This document shows positions 40,988 to 49,444 of a DNA stretch of 64,000 nucleotides, one piece after another; within the stretch, counting starts at the first letter, position 1; each line of letters starts with the position of its first letter. The stretch is taken from positions 124,001 to 188,000 of the forward strand of contig NZ_VFVL01000004.1 in the NCBI RefSeq assembly GCF_006442815.1, written 5' to 3'. A model generated the notes under the pieces. The model was not told where the DNA came from and searched no databases. It saw only the letters and a list, made by a program, of their open reading frames with translations. A program made the translations under genes and the position numbers. The DNA comes from Mesorhizobium sp. B2-4-3 (GTDB lineage Bacteria > Pseudomonadota > Alphaproteobacteria > Rhizobiales > Rhizobiaceae).

Positions 40988-41519
40988 GATCGCCTCCGTT
41001 CAAATGCGGCAGGCGCGATTTCAGCCCCAACGCTGGCAACCGGCCGCATGGGCGCGCATCCGCCGGCCAGAGCCGGCGCTGCGCACCATCGTTAAAAGAA
41101 ACTGGAGTGGTGAATTTGGCTCAGGGGGTAGAGGGTGTTGGGGAGGGGCCGCCGCTAACCCTCCGCTCCTTGCCCCGTCAGGCAATTCTAGGCGGATGCG
41201 TCCTGCGCGCATCGGCAGCCCACCAACGGCGGGCACCAAGGATCGACAATGAGGGCATACTCAACCCCGCCCCTCTCAGACAGGCATGACTGCCTGTACG
41301 CCTCCCGCTCACGACTTGAGCAAGAAAAAGTTTACGCTTATTTGTGGAAAGTTCAAATCGGACTATTGCTTTTTAATAAAAAGTGTGAATCAGAAATAGT
41401 CCCTGTTTGACTGAGACTTTTGTCCCTTCTTATTCGAAGCACTTGAAAATAAAAGAAAATACAATAGGTCGGGGCAACGGTTTTGGCCGCGAGCCGGCCG
41501 CGGGAATGAAAATAGGCCC
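40988..41519. other. AT-rich control region between the secretion locus and dusA
   Basis: About 530 bases contain no convincing gene. The part from about 41320 to 41480 is clearly richer in A and T than the rest of the window. It holds the inverted repeats described separately. On the minus strand TTGAAC followed 16 bases later by TAAACT (about 41333-41360) could be a promoter for the secretion genes. The dusA promoter must also be here. Confidence 0.45.
41351..41411. promoter_or_regulatory. Nested palindromes upstream of the secretion locus
   Basis: The arms 41351-41367 and 41395-41411 are imperfect inverted repeats (12 of 17 matches) with a perfect core, GGACTATT/AATAGTCC. Inside lies a second perfect palindrome, CTTTTTAATAAAAAG (41369-41383). 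The arrangement fits a dimeric operator or bent DNA site that controls the minus-strand genes. Confidence 0.45.
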
Positions 41520-42506
41520 ATGCAGACGACACTCGCTATAGCACCAATGATGGACTGGACGGATCGGCATTGCCGGTTCTTCCACCGCCAGTTGACGCGC
41601 CGGGCTCTGCTCTACACCGAGATGGTTGTGGCCGATGCCGTCATCCATGGCGCTCGCGAGCGGCTGCTCGGCTTCGATGACGTTGAGCATCCGGTGGCTC
41701 TGCAGCTTGGCGGGTCGGATCCGCAAAAACTCGCCGAAGCGGCCCGGATCGGCGAAGCCTTCGGCTATGACGAGATCAACCTCAATGTCGGCTGCCCGTC
41801 CGATCGCGTCCAGTCGGGCACTTTTGGCGCCTGCCTGATGAAGGCGCCGGCTCTGGTCGCCGAGTGTGTCTCGGCGATGAGGGCCGCCGTGAAAGTCCCC
41901 GTCACGGTCAAATGCCGGATCGGCGTCGACGAGCAAGACCCGGAACCTGCGCTCGATATGCTTGCCGACGGCGTGCTCGCAGCCGGCGCCGACGCGCTCT
42001 GGGTGCATGCCCGCAAGGCCTGGCTCGAGGGGTTGAGCCCCAAGGAGAACCGCGACATCCCGCCGCTCGACTATCCGCGCGTCTACCGACTGAAGATCGG
42101 AAAGCCGAGCGATTTCATCGGCATCAACGGCGGCATTCAATCGCTCGGTGAGGCGGCGGCGCATCTCGATCATGTCGACGGCGCGATGCTCGGCCGCGCG
42201 GCCTATCACACGCCGGGGATCTTGGCCGGCGTCGATGCCGCCTTCTATGGCGAGGCGCCTGCTGCCTTCGACTATGCGGCGCTGATCGACGCCATGGCCG
42301 GCTATGCCGCGCGCCATATCGAGCGGGGCGGGCGGCTCGGCCACATTACGCGCCACATGGTCGGACTGTTCCACGGCTTGCCTGGCGCGCGCCGCTTCCG
42401 GCAAATCCTCTCCACCGACGCCAACAAACCGGGAGCCGGGGCGGAGGTGTTGAAGACGGCATTTGCGGTGGTTGATTTCACGACCTCGGAAGCCGAGGCA
42501 GCCTGA
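41520..42506 (+). CDS. dusA: tRNA-dihydrouridine(20/20a) synthase DusA
   Basis: DusA reduces uridine 20 and 20a in the D-loop of tRNAs with FMN and NADPH. The TIM-barrel N terminus reads IAPMMDWTDRHCRFFHR, followed by LQLGGSDPQKLAEAA, the Dus signature EINLNVGCPSDRVQSGTFGACLM with the catalytic Cys, KCRIGVDEQDP and INGGI. The DusA-specific HARKAWLEGLSPKENRDIPPL is present. The 328-residue length is standard. An aspartic protease gene converges on it with only 7 bases between. Confidence 0.95.
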   Translation: MQTTLAIAPMMDWTDRHCRFFHRQLTRRALLYTEMVVADAVIHGARERLLGFDDVEHPVALQLGGSDPQKLAEAARIGEAFGYDEINLNVGCPSDRVQSGTFGACLMKAPALVAECVSAMRAAVKVPVTVKCRIGVDEQDPEPALDMLADGVLAAGADALWVHARKAWLEGLSPKENRDIPPLDYPRVYRLKIGKPSDFIGINGGIQSLGEAAAHLDHVDGAMLGRAAYHTPGILAGVDAAFYGEAPAAFDYAALIDAMAGYAARHIERGGRLGHITRHMVGLFHGLPGARRFRQILSTDANKPGAGAEVLKTAFAVVDFTTSEAEAA

Positions 42507-42513
42507 CCTTTGT

Positions 42514-43218
42514 TCAGTCCCGCAGGATCATGCGGTCGCCGCGCACGTCGAAACCCGACAACGAGCCGATGAAGTTCATGCCGAGCAGGCTTTGATCCAG
42601 CATGCCGGGCGCGGCAACCATCACCGACATGTCCTTGCGCACGATGCCGCCGATCGCCACCTCGTCGGTCCTGACCGTCGCCGCGCGCGCCATGCCGTTG
42701 GCCGTGGCGACATCCACGCTGTAGCTGAGCGCCGCTGGGTTGAATCCCGCGGCTTGCGCATCTTCGGACGTCAGCACCGTGCTGGTCGCGCCGGTGTCGA
42801 CCACGGCGCGCACCGGCGTGCCATTGATCAGGATGCGCGCTTCGAAATGGCCGTTATCGGCTTTGTCGAGCGTGACGGTCGGGCGGCCGTTCTCCACGCC
42901 GAGCGCCAGCGGGCTGCCCGGGACGAGGCCGGCGGTCACGCGGCTCGCGACGTCCTGCAGCTCGTAGCGATACTGGTAGCCGGCGATCAGCACGAGCACG
43001 AACGCGGCCCAGACGCCGAGGTTGCGCGCCATGTCGCCCATCGGCCGGCCGGAGCGGAGCAGGCTCGCGCCGATGACCATGACCAGCACGCCGACCCAGA
43101 TCAGCCGGCCGAAATCGTTGTTGGCCATGCCGAAGGTGTGGCCGGCCGAATTGTTGAGCATCAGCAGCACGATCCCGACGCCGATCACCGCCATGACGAT
43201 CCAGAACAGCCGGTTCAT
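42514..43218 (-). CDS. Retropepsin-like aspartic protease (TIGR02281 family)
   Basis: This is a membrane-bound single-domain aspartic protease. From the ATG at 43218 the protein is 234 residues: three N-terminal hydrophobic segments (LFWIVMAVIGVGIVLLML, LIWVGVLVMVIGASLL, VWAAFVLVLIAGY) and a retropepsin-fold domain at about 105-230. The active-site motif is AVVDTGATSTVLT and the second conserved region LLGMNFIGSLSGFDV. TIGR02281 members are common in rhizobia, with little functional data. It lies 10 bases after DUF1289, so the two are probably co-transcribed. Confidence 0.9.
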   Translation of the reverse strand: MNRLFWIVMAVIGVGIVLLMLNNSAGHTFGMANNDFGRLIWVGVLVMVIGASLLRSGRPMGDMARNLGVWAAFVLVLIAGYQYRYELQDVASRVTAGLVPGSPLALGVENGRPTVTLDKADNGHFEARILINGTPVRAVVDTGATSTVLTSEDAQAAGFNPAALSYSVDVATANGMARAATVRTDEVAIGGIVRKDMSVMVAAPGMLDQSLLGMNFIGSLSGFDVRGDRMILRD

Positions 43219-43228
43219 CGGTTTCTTC

Positions 43229-43459
43229 TCACAAAAGGCCGCGCTCGCGCGCCATGCGGCTACGCCGGGTTTCACGGCGCGGCCGCCGCTCGACCGTTTC
43301 GAGCCGTGCCGGCAGTTCGGACATCACCTCTCGGCGCGTTTCGGGGGTCATCGTCAGCCAGCCGGAAATCTCGTCGCGCGTGCGGCCGCAACCGAAGCAG
43401 AAGCCGGTTTTCATATCGATCGAACAGACCAGGATGCAGGGGGATTCGATGGCGGACAT
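43229..43459 (-). CDS. DUF1289 domain-containing protein
   Basis: The 76-residue protein is a DUF1289 member: [29 protein letters not shown] has the family's four conserved Cys residues, which suggests a small metal site. The Arg-rich C terminus ([17 protein letters not shown]) may bind nucleic acid or be disordered. The function is unknown. It precedes the aspartic protease gene on the minus strand and is divergent from cobT. Confidence 0.9.
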   Translation of the reverse strand: MSAIESPCILVCSIDMKTGFCFGCGRTRDEISGWLTMTPETRREVMSELPARLETVERRPRRETRRSRMARERGLL

Positions 43460-43624
43460 GCTGTTCTCTTGCCTTTATTCCACATGGTGCAACCGCCGGA
43501 GCAATGCAAGCCCTCCGCCATACGCCACAAGGCAACGCGTTCGCGGCATCGTCAGGCGGTTGTGCCGGCTGGAGAAGGCGGCTATGCCGCTTGCGATTTC
43601 CGCAACGGACCGCGACCGACATAA

Positions 43625-44620
43625 ATGACCGCAACGCCTTTCGACGATTTCCGAAGCCTCCTGGCGGCGTTGCCGCCTGCCGATGACGCGGCGGCGGCCC
43701 GTGTCCGCGCGCTGTTCGCCAAAGCGGACAAGCCGAAGGAATCGCTCGGGCGCATCGAGGACATCGCGGCCTGGATTGCCGCCTGGAGCGGACGCGCGCC
43801 GCCGGCGATCAACCGGCCGCTGATGGCGATCTTCGCCGGCAATCACGGCACCGTCAGGCACGGAATTTCGCCACGACCAGTGGCGGCGACCGCAAATGAA
43901 GTCGAGCTCTGCGCCGCCGGCGGGGCCGCGATCAACCAGGTCTGCGTCGCCAACGATCTCGGCCTGAAAGTCTTCGACCTCGCCTTGGATATCCCCACGG
44001 GCGACATCACCGAGGAGGCCGCGCTCGACGAACGCGGCTGCGCCGCGACCATGGCCTTCGGCATGGAGGCGGTGGCGGGCGGCGCCGATCTTCTGTGCCT
44101 GGGCGATCTCGGGGTCGGCAATTCGACGATCGCCGCCGCTCTTTGCGCCGCGCTGTTCGGCGGCAACGGGGCCGATTGGGTCGGGCCGGGGTCGGGCGCC
44201 GACGCTGCGATGACCGCGCGCAAGGCCGAGGTCGTCGATCGGGCGCTGACATTCCACGGTTCCGGCCTGGGCGATCCGCTCGAGGCCTTGCGCAGGGTCG
44301 GCGGGCGCGAGTTCGCGGCGATCTGCGGCGCCATTCTGGCGGCGCGCATGGAGAAGATTCCTGTCCTGCTCGACGGGTTCGCGGCGACCGCGGCTGCCGC
44401 TGCCCTTTATGCGGCTAATCCTGGCGCGCTCGATCACTGCCTGCTTGCCAGCTTGTCGCCGGAGCCCGGCCACGCCAAGGCGGCCGAACGGCTCGGACTG
44501 CGGCCGCTGCTCGATTTCGGCATCAGCCATGGCGAAGGGGTAGGGGCCGCTCTCGCCGCCGGAATCGTCAAGGCCGCGGCGTTGACCAGTTCCGGCATGG
44601 CGATGGCCATCCGGCTTTAG
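43625..44620 (+). CDS. cobT: Nicotinate-nucleotide--dimethylbenzimidazole phosphoribosyltransferase
   Basis: CobT (CobU in Pseudomonas denitrificans naming) makes alpha-ribazole phosphate for the lower ligand of cobalamin. Landmarks are KPKESLGRIEDIAAWIAAW, FAGNHGTVRHGIS, CLGDLGVGNSTIAAAL, and PVLLDGFAATAAAAALY with the C-terminal EPGHAKAAERLGLRPLLD and the conserved Glu in SHGEGVGAALA. At 331 residues it is full length. I see no cobalamin riboswitch upstream, and other cobalamin genes are not in the window. Confidence 0.95.
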   Translation: MTATPFDDFRSLLAALPPADDAAAARVRALFAKADKPKESLGRIEDIAAWIAAWSGRAPPAINRPLMAIFAGNHGTVRHGISPRPVAATANEVELCAAGGAAINQVCVANDLGLKVFDLALDIPTGDITEEAALDERGCAATMAFGMEAVAGGADLLCLGDLGVGNSTIAAALCAALFGGNGADWVGPGSGADAAMTARKAEVVDRALTFHGSGLGDPLEALRRVGGREFAAICGAILAARMEKIPVLLDGFAATAAAAALYAANPGALDHCLLASLSPEPGHAKAAERLGLRPLLDFGISHGEGVGAALAAGIVKAAALTSSGMAMAIRL

Positions 44621-44637
44621 AGCCGACAGGGATTGCC

Positions 44638-46161
44638 TCAGCGGCGCGCCCGCGCCGCAACGGTCTTGGTCGGCAAAGCCGGCAATTCTTCCATCACCCG
44701 GCTCAACGGGAAGATGGCGATAGCCTCGGTGCCCTCACGCAGCTTGGAATGCAGCTCGAACTCGCCGCCATGCATGGCGAGCAGTCCCTGCACGATCGGC
44801 AGGCCGAGGCCGGTTCCCTGTTCGGCGCTCTTGATGGCGATGGAGCCCTGGCCGAAAGCGGAAAGCACCACCGGGATTTCCTCCTCCGGTATGCCCGGGC
44901 CGTTGTCCTTGACCGAGATGTACTGGCCGCCGCCGGCGGTCCAGCCGACGCGCACGCGCACTTCGCCGCCGGACGGAGTGAACTTGATCGAATTGGACAG
45001 GAGGTTGAGCGTGATCTGCCTGACTGCGCGCTCATCGGCGAAGAGCCGCGGCAAGGTCTCCTCGAACTCCTGGATGACGCGGATGTCCTTGTTGCGGGCG
45101 CGCAGCTCCATCATGTGGCAGCAATCCTCGACAATCGTCAGCAGCACCACCGGCTCCTCGTTGAGCTGGTAGCGGCCGGCCTCGATGCGCGACAAATCGA
45201 GGATCTCGTTGATCAGGTCGAGCAGGTGCTGTCCGGATTCGTGCACGTCGTGGGCATAGTCGCGGTAGGTCGGATTGTTCATCGGCCCCAGCACTTCATT
45301 GGCCATCACTTCGGAGAAGCCAAGGATGGCGTTGAGCGGCGTCCTGAGCTCGTGGCTCATGGAGGCGAGAAAACGCGATTTCGCCAGATTGGCGTCCTCG
45401 GCGCGCCGCCTTGCCTCGTCCGACATCGATTTCGCCGTCTCCAGCTCGGCGATCAGCGCGTCCTTCTCCGAGCGAAAGGAGAGCAGCATCAACGACGCCC
45501 GGTTGAGATGACGCGCGACGTAGCCGAAGAAGGGAAGTGCGGCGATAAGCAACGCCGCCATCGTGGCTTCGATCGGCGTCCACAGGCGCAGGACGGTGTA
45601 GACATAAACGGCAACGGGAACTGCAAAGGTCGCGAACAACGCGCCGCCAAGCGAGGAGGCCATCACGGCCGTCGTCGCCATGGCGACCAGCAGCACCATG
45701 GCCTTGGCCACATGGAACTGGTCGATCTGGCAGGTGCCGCAGCCGATCCAGGCGAACCACGCCCAGCCAAGGCCGCACAGGAAGTGGCCGATCAGGAAGT
45801 CGCGACGCGTCTGCGCCGGGTCGAGTTCGGCTGCCTCGGTTCGCTCCACGCGACGCGCCATGAAAGCGACGATCGCGTAGCAAAGCAGCATCGACAAGGC
45901 CCAGATGGCGACTTGGCTATCCAGGCCCGCCAGCCGACCAACGGCCGCCACGGTGAGCACGAGCAGCGGGATCGCAACCGCGCCGACCACCATGGCGCGC
46001 GCATGCAGTTTCAACAGTTCACGGTCGAAGTCGAGGCTGCCCGCCTGCTGCGAGAGACGGTCGCGCGTCTTGCGCACCGCGCGCGCCACATCGCTGTTGC
46101 GGTGCGGTTTACGGCGGTCCACAATAAATTTATCCGCTGTGTTCGAGCGTTGCAAAGGCAT
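44638..46161 (-). CDS. Membrane sensor histidine kinase
   Basis: The 507-residue protein has an N-terminal membrane part with about six helices (about residues 50-220), a short coiled region, a HisKA domain with the phosphoacceptor in SMSHELRTPLNAILGFSEVM (about 268), and an ATPase domain with NLLSNSIKFT (N box), KDNGPGIP (G1) and GTGLGLPIV (G2). The kinase core resembles the PdhS/DivJ/PleC group of alphaproteobacterial cell-cycle kinases, although the sensor differs. There is no response regulator beside it, so its partner is unknown. It converges with cobT and is divergent from the nuclease gene. Confidence 0.9.
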   Translation of the reverse strand: MPLQRSNTADKFIVDRRKPHRNSDVARAVRKTRDRLSQQAGSLDFDRELLKLHARAMVVGAVAIPLLVLTVAAVGRLAGLDSQVAIWALSMLLCYAIVAFMARRVERTEAAELDPAQTRRDFLIGHFLCGLGWAWFAWIGCGTCQIDQFHVAKAMVLLVAMATTAVMASSLGGALFATFAVPVAVYVYTVLRLWTPIEATMAALLIAALPFFGYVARHLNRASLMLLSFRSEKDALIAELETAKSMSDEARRRAEDANLAKSRFLASMSHELRTPLNAILGFSEVMANEVLGPMNNPTYRDYAHDVHESGQHLLDLINEILDLSRIEAGRYQLNEEPVVLLTIVEDCCHMMELRARNKDIRVIQEFEETLPRLFADERAVRQITLNLLSNSIKFTPSGGEVRVRVGWTAGGGQYISVKDNGPGIPEEEIPVVLSAFGQGSIAIKSAEQGTGLGLPIVQGLLAMHGGEFELHSKLREGTEAIAIFPLSRVMEELPALPTKTVAARARR

Positions 46162-46237
46162 ACAGACTTCAATTTCTGCGCGCAGCGACTGTCAGTTCGT
46201 TAAGCTACGTTCGAATGATTAAGAGACTGTTTGCCAT

Positions 46238-46861
46238 ATGAGCCGTTTCGGGCCGCGCGGACCGCGCCGACGCTACGCGGCAAGCTCGCCGCGAAGCCTT
46301 TGGCGCAAGCTGCTGGACTATGGGCTGGCCTTCCTCTTGCTCGGGTTGCTTATCCTGGTGGCGGCGCGCCTCGACCGCTTCGAGACACGCAAGGAGCAAG
46401 GCACGGCGATCGTCAATGACGGCGATTCGATCACGCTCGGGACCGAGCGCATCCGCATGCGCGGCATCGACGCCCCAGAGTATCAGCAGACCTGCCAGAA
46501 GGCCGGCGCCGATTATCCCTGCGGCAAGCTGGCGCGGCAGTCGCTGGTACGCCTGATCGCCGGCCGGCCTGTTTCCTGCAGCGGCTGGCAGCACGACCGC
46601 TACGGACGCCTGCTCGGCGACTGCAGGGCAGGTGACACCGACCTGAACCGGAGCCAGGTGCAGGCCGGATGGGCGGTTGCCTTCGGCGACTTCGAGACCC
46701 AGGAAGCGGTGGCGAGAGCGGCCAAGGCCGGCATCTGGGCTGGCACCTTCGAGGAGCCGCAGCAGTGGCGCGACAGCCATCATGATGCGCCGGTCGAGAG
46801 GAAGCACGGCGTGCTCGCCTCGTTCGGCGACGCGTTGCGCGAATTTGTTCGCTTCTGGTGA
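46238..46861 (+). CDS. Thermonuclease-family (SNase-like) protein
   Basis: This is a probable exported or membrane-anchored nuclease. An Arg-rich start is followed by one hydrophobic helix (LAFLLLGLLILVAA, about residues 27-45). The SNase-like OB domain runs from about 60 to 175: GDSITLGTERIRMRGIDAPEYQQTC (metal Asp and catalytic Arg), QHDRYGRLLGDC and LNRSQVQAGWAV. Cysteines in the domain may form disulfides outside the cytoplasm. Rhizobia carry many such proteins of unproved activity. Its stop overlaps the next frame, but the GST start is downstream. Confidence 0.88.
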   Translation: MSRFGPRGPRRRYAASSPRSLWRKLLDYGLAFLLLGLLILVAARLDRFETRKEQGTAIVNDGDSITLGTERIRMRGIDAPEYQQTCQKAGADYPCGKLARQSLVRLIAGRPVSCSGWQHDRYGRLLGDCRAGDTDLNRSQVQAGWAVAFGDFETQEAVARAAKAGIWAGTFEEPQQWRDSHHDAPVERKHGVLASFGDALREFVRFW

Positions 46862-46905
46862 TGGGCGGAGCCGCCTATGATCCGGTGGAGAAGCTGGAGG
46901 ACGGA

Positions 46906-47517
46906 ATGAAGTTATTCGATGGCGGCCGTGCGCCCAACCCCCGGCGCGTGCGTGTCTTCCTTGCCGAGAAGGGGCTGACGGTCCCGCTGGTGCCCGTCGA
47001 CATGGGCGCTCTGGAGCATCGAGGCGAGCAGGTGGCCGAGCGCAATCCGCTGCGGCGCCTGCCTGTGCTCGAGCTCGACGACGGCACCATCATCACCGAA
47101 TCGATCGCCATTTGCCGCTATTTCGAGGAATTGCACCCCGAGCCGGCGCTGTTCGGCACGGGCGCGCTCGGCAAGGCGATGGTGGAGATGTGGCAGCGAC
47201 GCATGGAACTGAACCTGATGGCCAGCGTCGCCGCCGCGTTCCGGCACATCCATCCTGCGATGAAGGAGTGGGAAGTGCCGCAAATCCCGGAATGGGGCGA
47301 GGCCAACAAACCGAAAGCGATCGAATTCCTGCACCTCCTTGACCGCGAGCTGGCGGAGCGCGAATTCGCCGCCGGTGATGTCTATTCGGTCGCCGACATC
47401 ACCGGCATGATCGCCATCGATTTCATGAAGCCGGCCCGCATCAGGGTACCGGAGGAGTGCACGAACGTGCTGCGCTGGTACGCGGCGCTGACAAGCCGGC
47501 CCAGCGCGACAGCCTGA
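46906..47517 (+). CDS. Glutathione S-transferase
   Basis: This cytosolic enzyme conjugates or reduces with glutathione; the substrate is unknown. The thioredoxin-like N-terminal domain begins MKLFDGGRAPNPRRVRVFLAEKG, with Asn/Ser-region candidates for glutathione activation. The conserved cis-Pro is in LRRLPVLELDDG, followed by the glutathione-binding ITESIAICRYFEE. An all-helical C-terminal domain follows, with FAAGDVYSVADITGMIAIDF. I chose the ATG at 46906, preceded by GGAGG; the frame starts at 46858. The product is 203 residues. Confidence 0.92.
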   Translation: MKLFDGGRAPNPRRVRVFLAEKGLTVPLVPVDMGALEHRGEQVAERNPLRRLPVLELDDGTIITESIAICRYFEELHPEPALFGTGALGKAMVEMWQRRMELNLMASVAAAFRHIHPAMKEWEVPQIPEWGEANKPKAIEFLHLLDRELAEREFAAGDVYSVADITGMIAIDFMKPARIRVPEECTNVLRWYAALTSRPSATA

Positions 47518-47545
47518 GCGACAGCGATTGGATAGTCAGCCTGAT

Positions 47546-48163
47546 ATGAGAGAAGCGCTGGAGCGCCTCACCGCCAGGGTGAGGGCCTGCCGGATCTGCG
47601 TCGAGGAGCCGCACGGCCGGCATTTGCCGCATGAGCCACGGCCGGTGCTGCAGCCGTCCTCCACCGCGCGGGTCCTGCTTGCCGGCCAGGCGCCGGGCAC
47701 AAAAGTGCATTTGTCGGGCGCGCCGTTCACCGACGCCTCCGGAGACCGGCTGAGAAGCTGGCTCGGTGTGAGCAACGACGAGTTCTACGACACCGAAAAA
47801 TTCGCCATCGTTCCGATGGGCTTTTGTTTTCCTGGACAGGACGCCAAGGGTGGCGACCTGCCGCCGCGCCGCGAATGCGCGCCAGCCTGGCGCGCTCAAT
47901 TGATGGCGCTGATGCCGCAGATCGACCTGGTTCTGACCATCGGCGGCTATGCGCAGGCCTGGCATATGGGCACGACACGCCTGCCGTCGCTGACCGAGAC
48001 AGTCAGGAACTGGCGCGCCATATGGGATGGACCGGCCGTCCCCAAAGTGCTGCCGCTGCCGCATCCATCTTGGCGAAACACCGGCTGGCTGAAGAAGAAT
48101 CCCTGGTTTGAAATGGATTTGCTGCCCTTCCTGAGGTCGGAAATCCGCTATCGCATCGATTAG
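47546..48163 (+). CDS. Uracil-DNA glycosylase family protein (Fe-S type)
   Basis: The enzyme probably removes uracil from DNA at the start of base excision repair. The GQAPGTKVHLSGAPF segment corresponds to the family 4/5 motif A, and LPLPHPSWRNTGW to the His-containing motif. Four cysteines, in ACRIC and FCFPGQDAKGGDLPPRREC (C-x16-C), match the ligands of a 4Fe-4S cluster. From the ATG at 47546 it is 205 residues; the frame begins at a TTG at 47528. It follows GST closely on the same strand. Confidence 0.85.
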   Translation: MREALERLTARVRACRICVEEPHGRHLPHEPRPVLQPSSTARVLLAGQAPGTKVHLSGAPFTDASGDRLRSWLGVSNDEFYDTEKFAIVPMGFCFPGQDAKGGDLPPRRECAPAWRAQLMALMPQIDLVLTIGGYAQAWHMGTTRLPSLTETVRNWRAIWDGPAVPKVLPLPHPSWRNTGWLKKNPWFEMDLLPFLRSEIRYRID

Positions 48164-48270
48164 GCATCTTGCAAGAAATCACTCGCTTTTGCCGCCATCG
48201 GCAGAATTTCTTTCTTGTGAAAGGCTTGGATAAAAGGGATTATAGCCAAACTATTCCCCTGGAGCTTCCC

Positions 48271-48762
48271 ATGGATCGTCTCGACAGAAAAATTCTCCGC
48301 CTCCTGCAGGAGGACGCGACGCTCGCGGTCGCCGATGTCGCCAAGAAAGTTGGCCTGTCGACCACGCCGTGCTGGCGGCGCATCCAGAAGCTCGAGGAGG
48401 AGGGCGTCATCCAGCGGCGCGTTGCCATTCTCGACCATGTGAAGGTCAATGTGCGCGTCACCGTCTTCGTCTCGATCCGCACCAATTCGCACAGCCATGA
48501 ATGGCTGCGGCGCTTCTCCGAGGTCATCCAGGAATTCCCGGAAGTGGTCGAGTTCTACCGCATGAGCGGTGATGTCGATTACCTGCTGCGCGTGGTGGTT
48601 CCGGATATCGCCGCCTATGACGCTTTCTACAAGCGGTTGATCGCCAAGATCGAGATCCGCGACGTCTCCTCGTCCTTCGCCATGGAGCAGATCAAATACA
48701 CGACCGAAATCCCGCTCGACTACATGGTTCTGGACAAGGAATCGGGCGCGAACGCCGCGTGA
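48271..48762 (+). CDS. Lrp/AsnC family transcriptional regulator
   Basis: The regulator has an N-terminal helix-turn-helix (MDRLDRKILRLLQEDATLAV, then KKVGLSTTPCWRRIQKLEEEGVI, residues 1-60) and a C-terminal RAM ligand domain with PEVVEFYRMSGDVDYLLRVVVPD. The start at 48271 follows GGAG by 6 bases, and the product is 163 residues. Upstream (48172-48225) is an AT-rich stretch with CAAGAAAT and ATTTCTTTCTTG in inverted order, a plausible autoregulatory site. The target genes cannot be told; the next gene converges on it. Confidence 0.9.
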   Translation: MDRLDRKILRLLQEDATLAVADVAKKVGLSTTPCWRRIQKLEEEGVIQRRVAILDHVKVNVRVTVFVSIRTNSHSHEWLRRFSEVIQEFPEVVEFYRMSGDVDYLLRVVVPDIAAYDAFYKRLIAKIEIRDVSSSFAMEQIKYTTEIPLDYMVLDKESGANAA

Positions 48763-48807
48763 TCACAGGGTGCTCGCCGATTCCCGCATTTGAGTGGCGC
48801 GGCGAGC

Positions 48808-49380
48808 TTAGTTATTGTTTTTGTTGAGGAAATTCCACGGCGAGTTGACCGGCAGCGTGACGGTGTCCGGCACGCTGTCGACGCTCACCACCTCGGCCTT
48901 GCGCACCGTGTAGCCCGACTGGACGATCGAGACGCCGTCGAGGATGAAGAGCTGGCTCTTTTCCATGCCAGGCTTCAGCACGCCGGTGACGGCGACCGGC
49001 TCGTAGGTCTCTTTCATTTTGTAGGGATGCGCCGGCGTCACCAGCACGATCTGGTTCGGCGGCGGCGTCGGCATGTGGCTGCAGGCGCCCGTCCACGGCA
49101 CCAGCAGGAACTGGTAGACAAGGTCGCCATCGCGATCGACTGGCAATGCATAGCCGGCTAATTGTATCGTCTTGTCCTGCAGATTGAGCGACAAGGTCTC
49201 ACCGTGGTCTGGCAGTTTTGCCGCGATCATCGGCAGGTTCGCGTCCTCGGCAACGGCTTGCGTGGCTGGACGCAGGTCCTTCCACAGGATATGCGCGACA
49301 TCGGCCGCGGCATCGGCTCCCGAGGCAGCGAAGAGCAGCCCGGCGACCAGCGTCGCGCACGATCTGAAACGCTTGTTCAT
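48808..49380 (-). CDS. DUF3299 domain-containing exported protein
   Basis: The 190-residue protein has a signal peptide (MNKRFRSCATLVAGLLFAAS, cleaved near ADA) and a DUF3299 domain. The domain is recognised by IQLAGYALPVDRDGDLVYQFLLVPWTGACSHMPTPPPNQ, in which the Cys-x-His pair is conserved and may bind metal or heme. The family is often linked to metal uptake or ABC transport, but no activity is shown. It converges on the Lrp gene. Confidence 0.85.
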   Translation of the reverse strand: MNKRFRSCATLVAGLLFAASGADAAADVAHILWKDLRPATQAVAEDANLPMIAAKLPDHGETLSLNLQDKTIQLAGYALPVDRDGDLVYQFLLVPWTGACSHMPTPPPNQIVLVTPAHPYKMKETYEPVAVTGVLKPGMEKSQLFILDGVSIVQSGYTVRKAEVVSVDSVPDTVTLPVNSPWNFLNKNNN

Positions 49381-49444
49381 GGCCGCTCCATCCTCCGCCA
49401 GTCGATTTGCGGAATCGAGTAAAAGCGTCGTGAGCGGTCCAGGC

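Noticed and set aside
40959..41289. Plus-strand ORFs of about 100 codons over the secretion control region
   Set aside because: They lack ribosome-binding sites and known motifs, and they run opposite the mini-ORF and promoter region.
41324..41411. CRISPR or attachment site in the AT-rich region
   Set aside because: There are no regularly spaced direct repeats, no tRNA end and no integrase gene near it.
43460..43624. Cobalamin riboswitch before cobT
   Set aside because: I could not find the B12-box motif (GCCACTG) or the expected helices in the short gap upstream.
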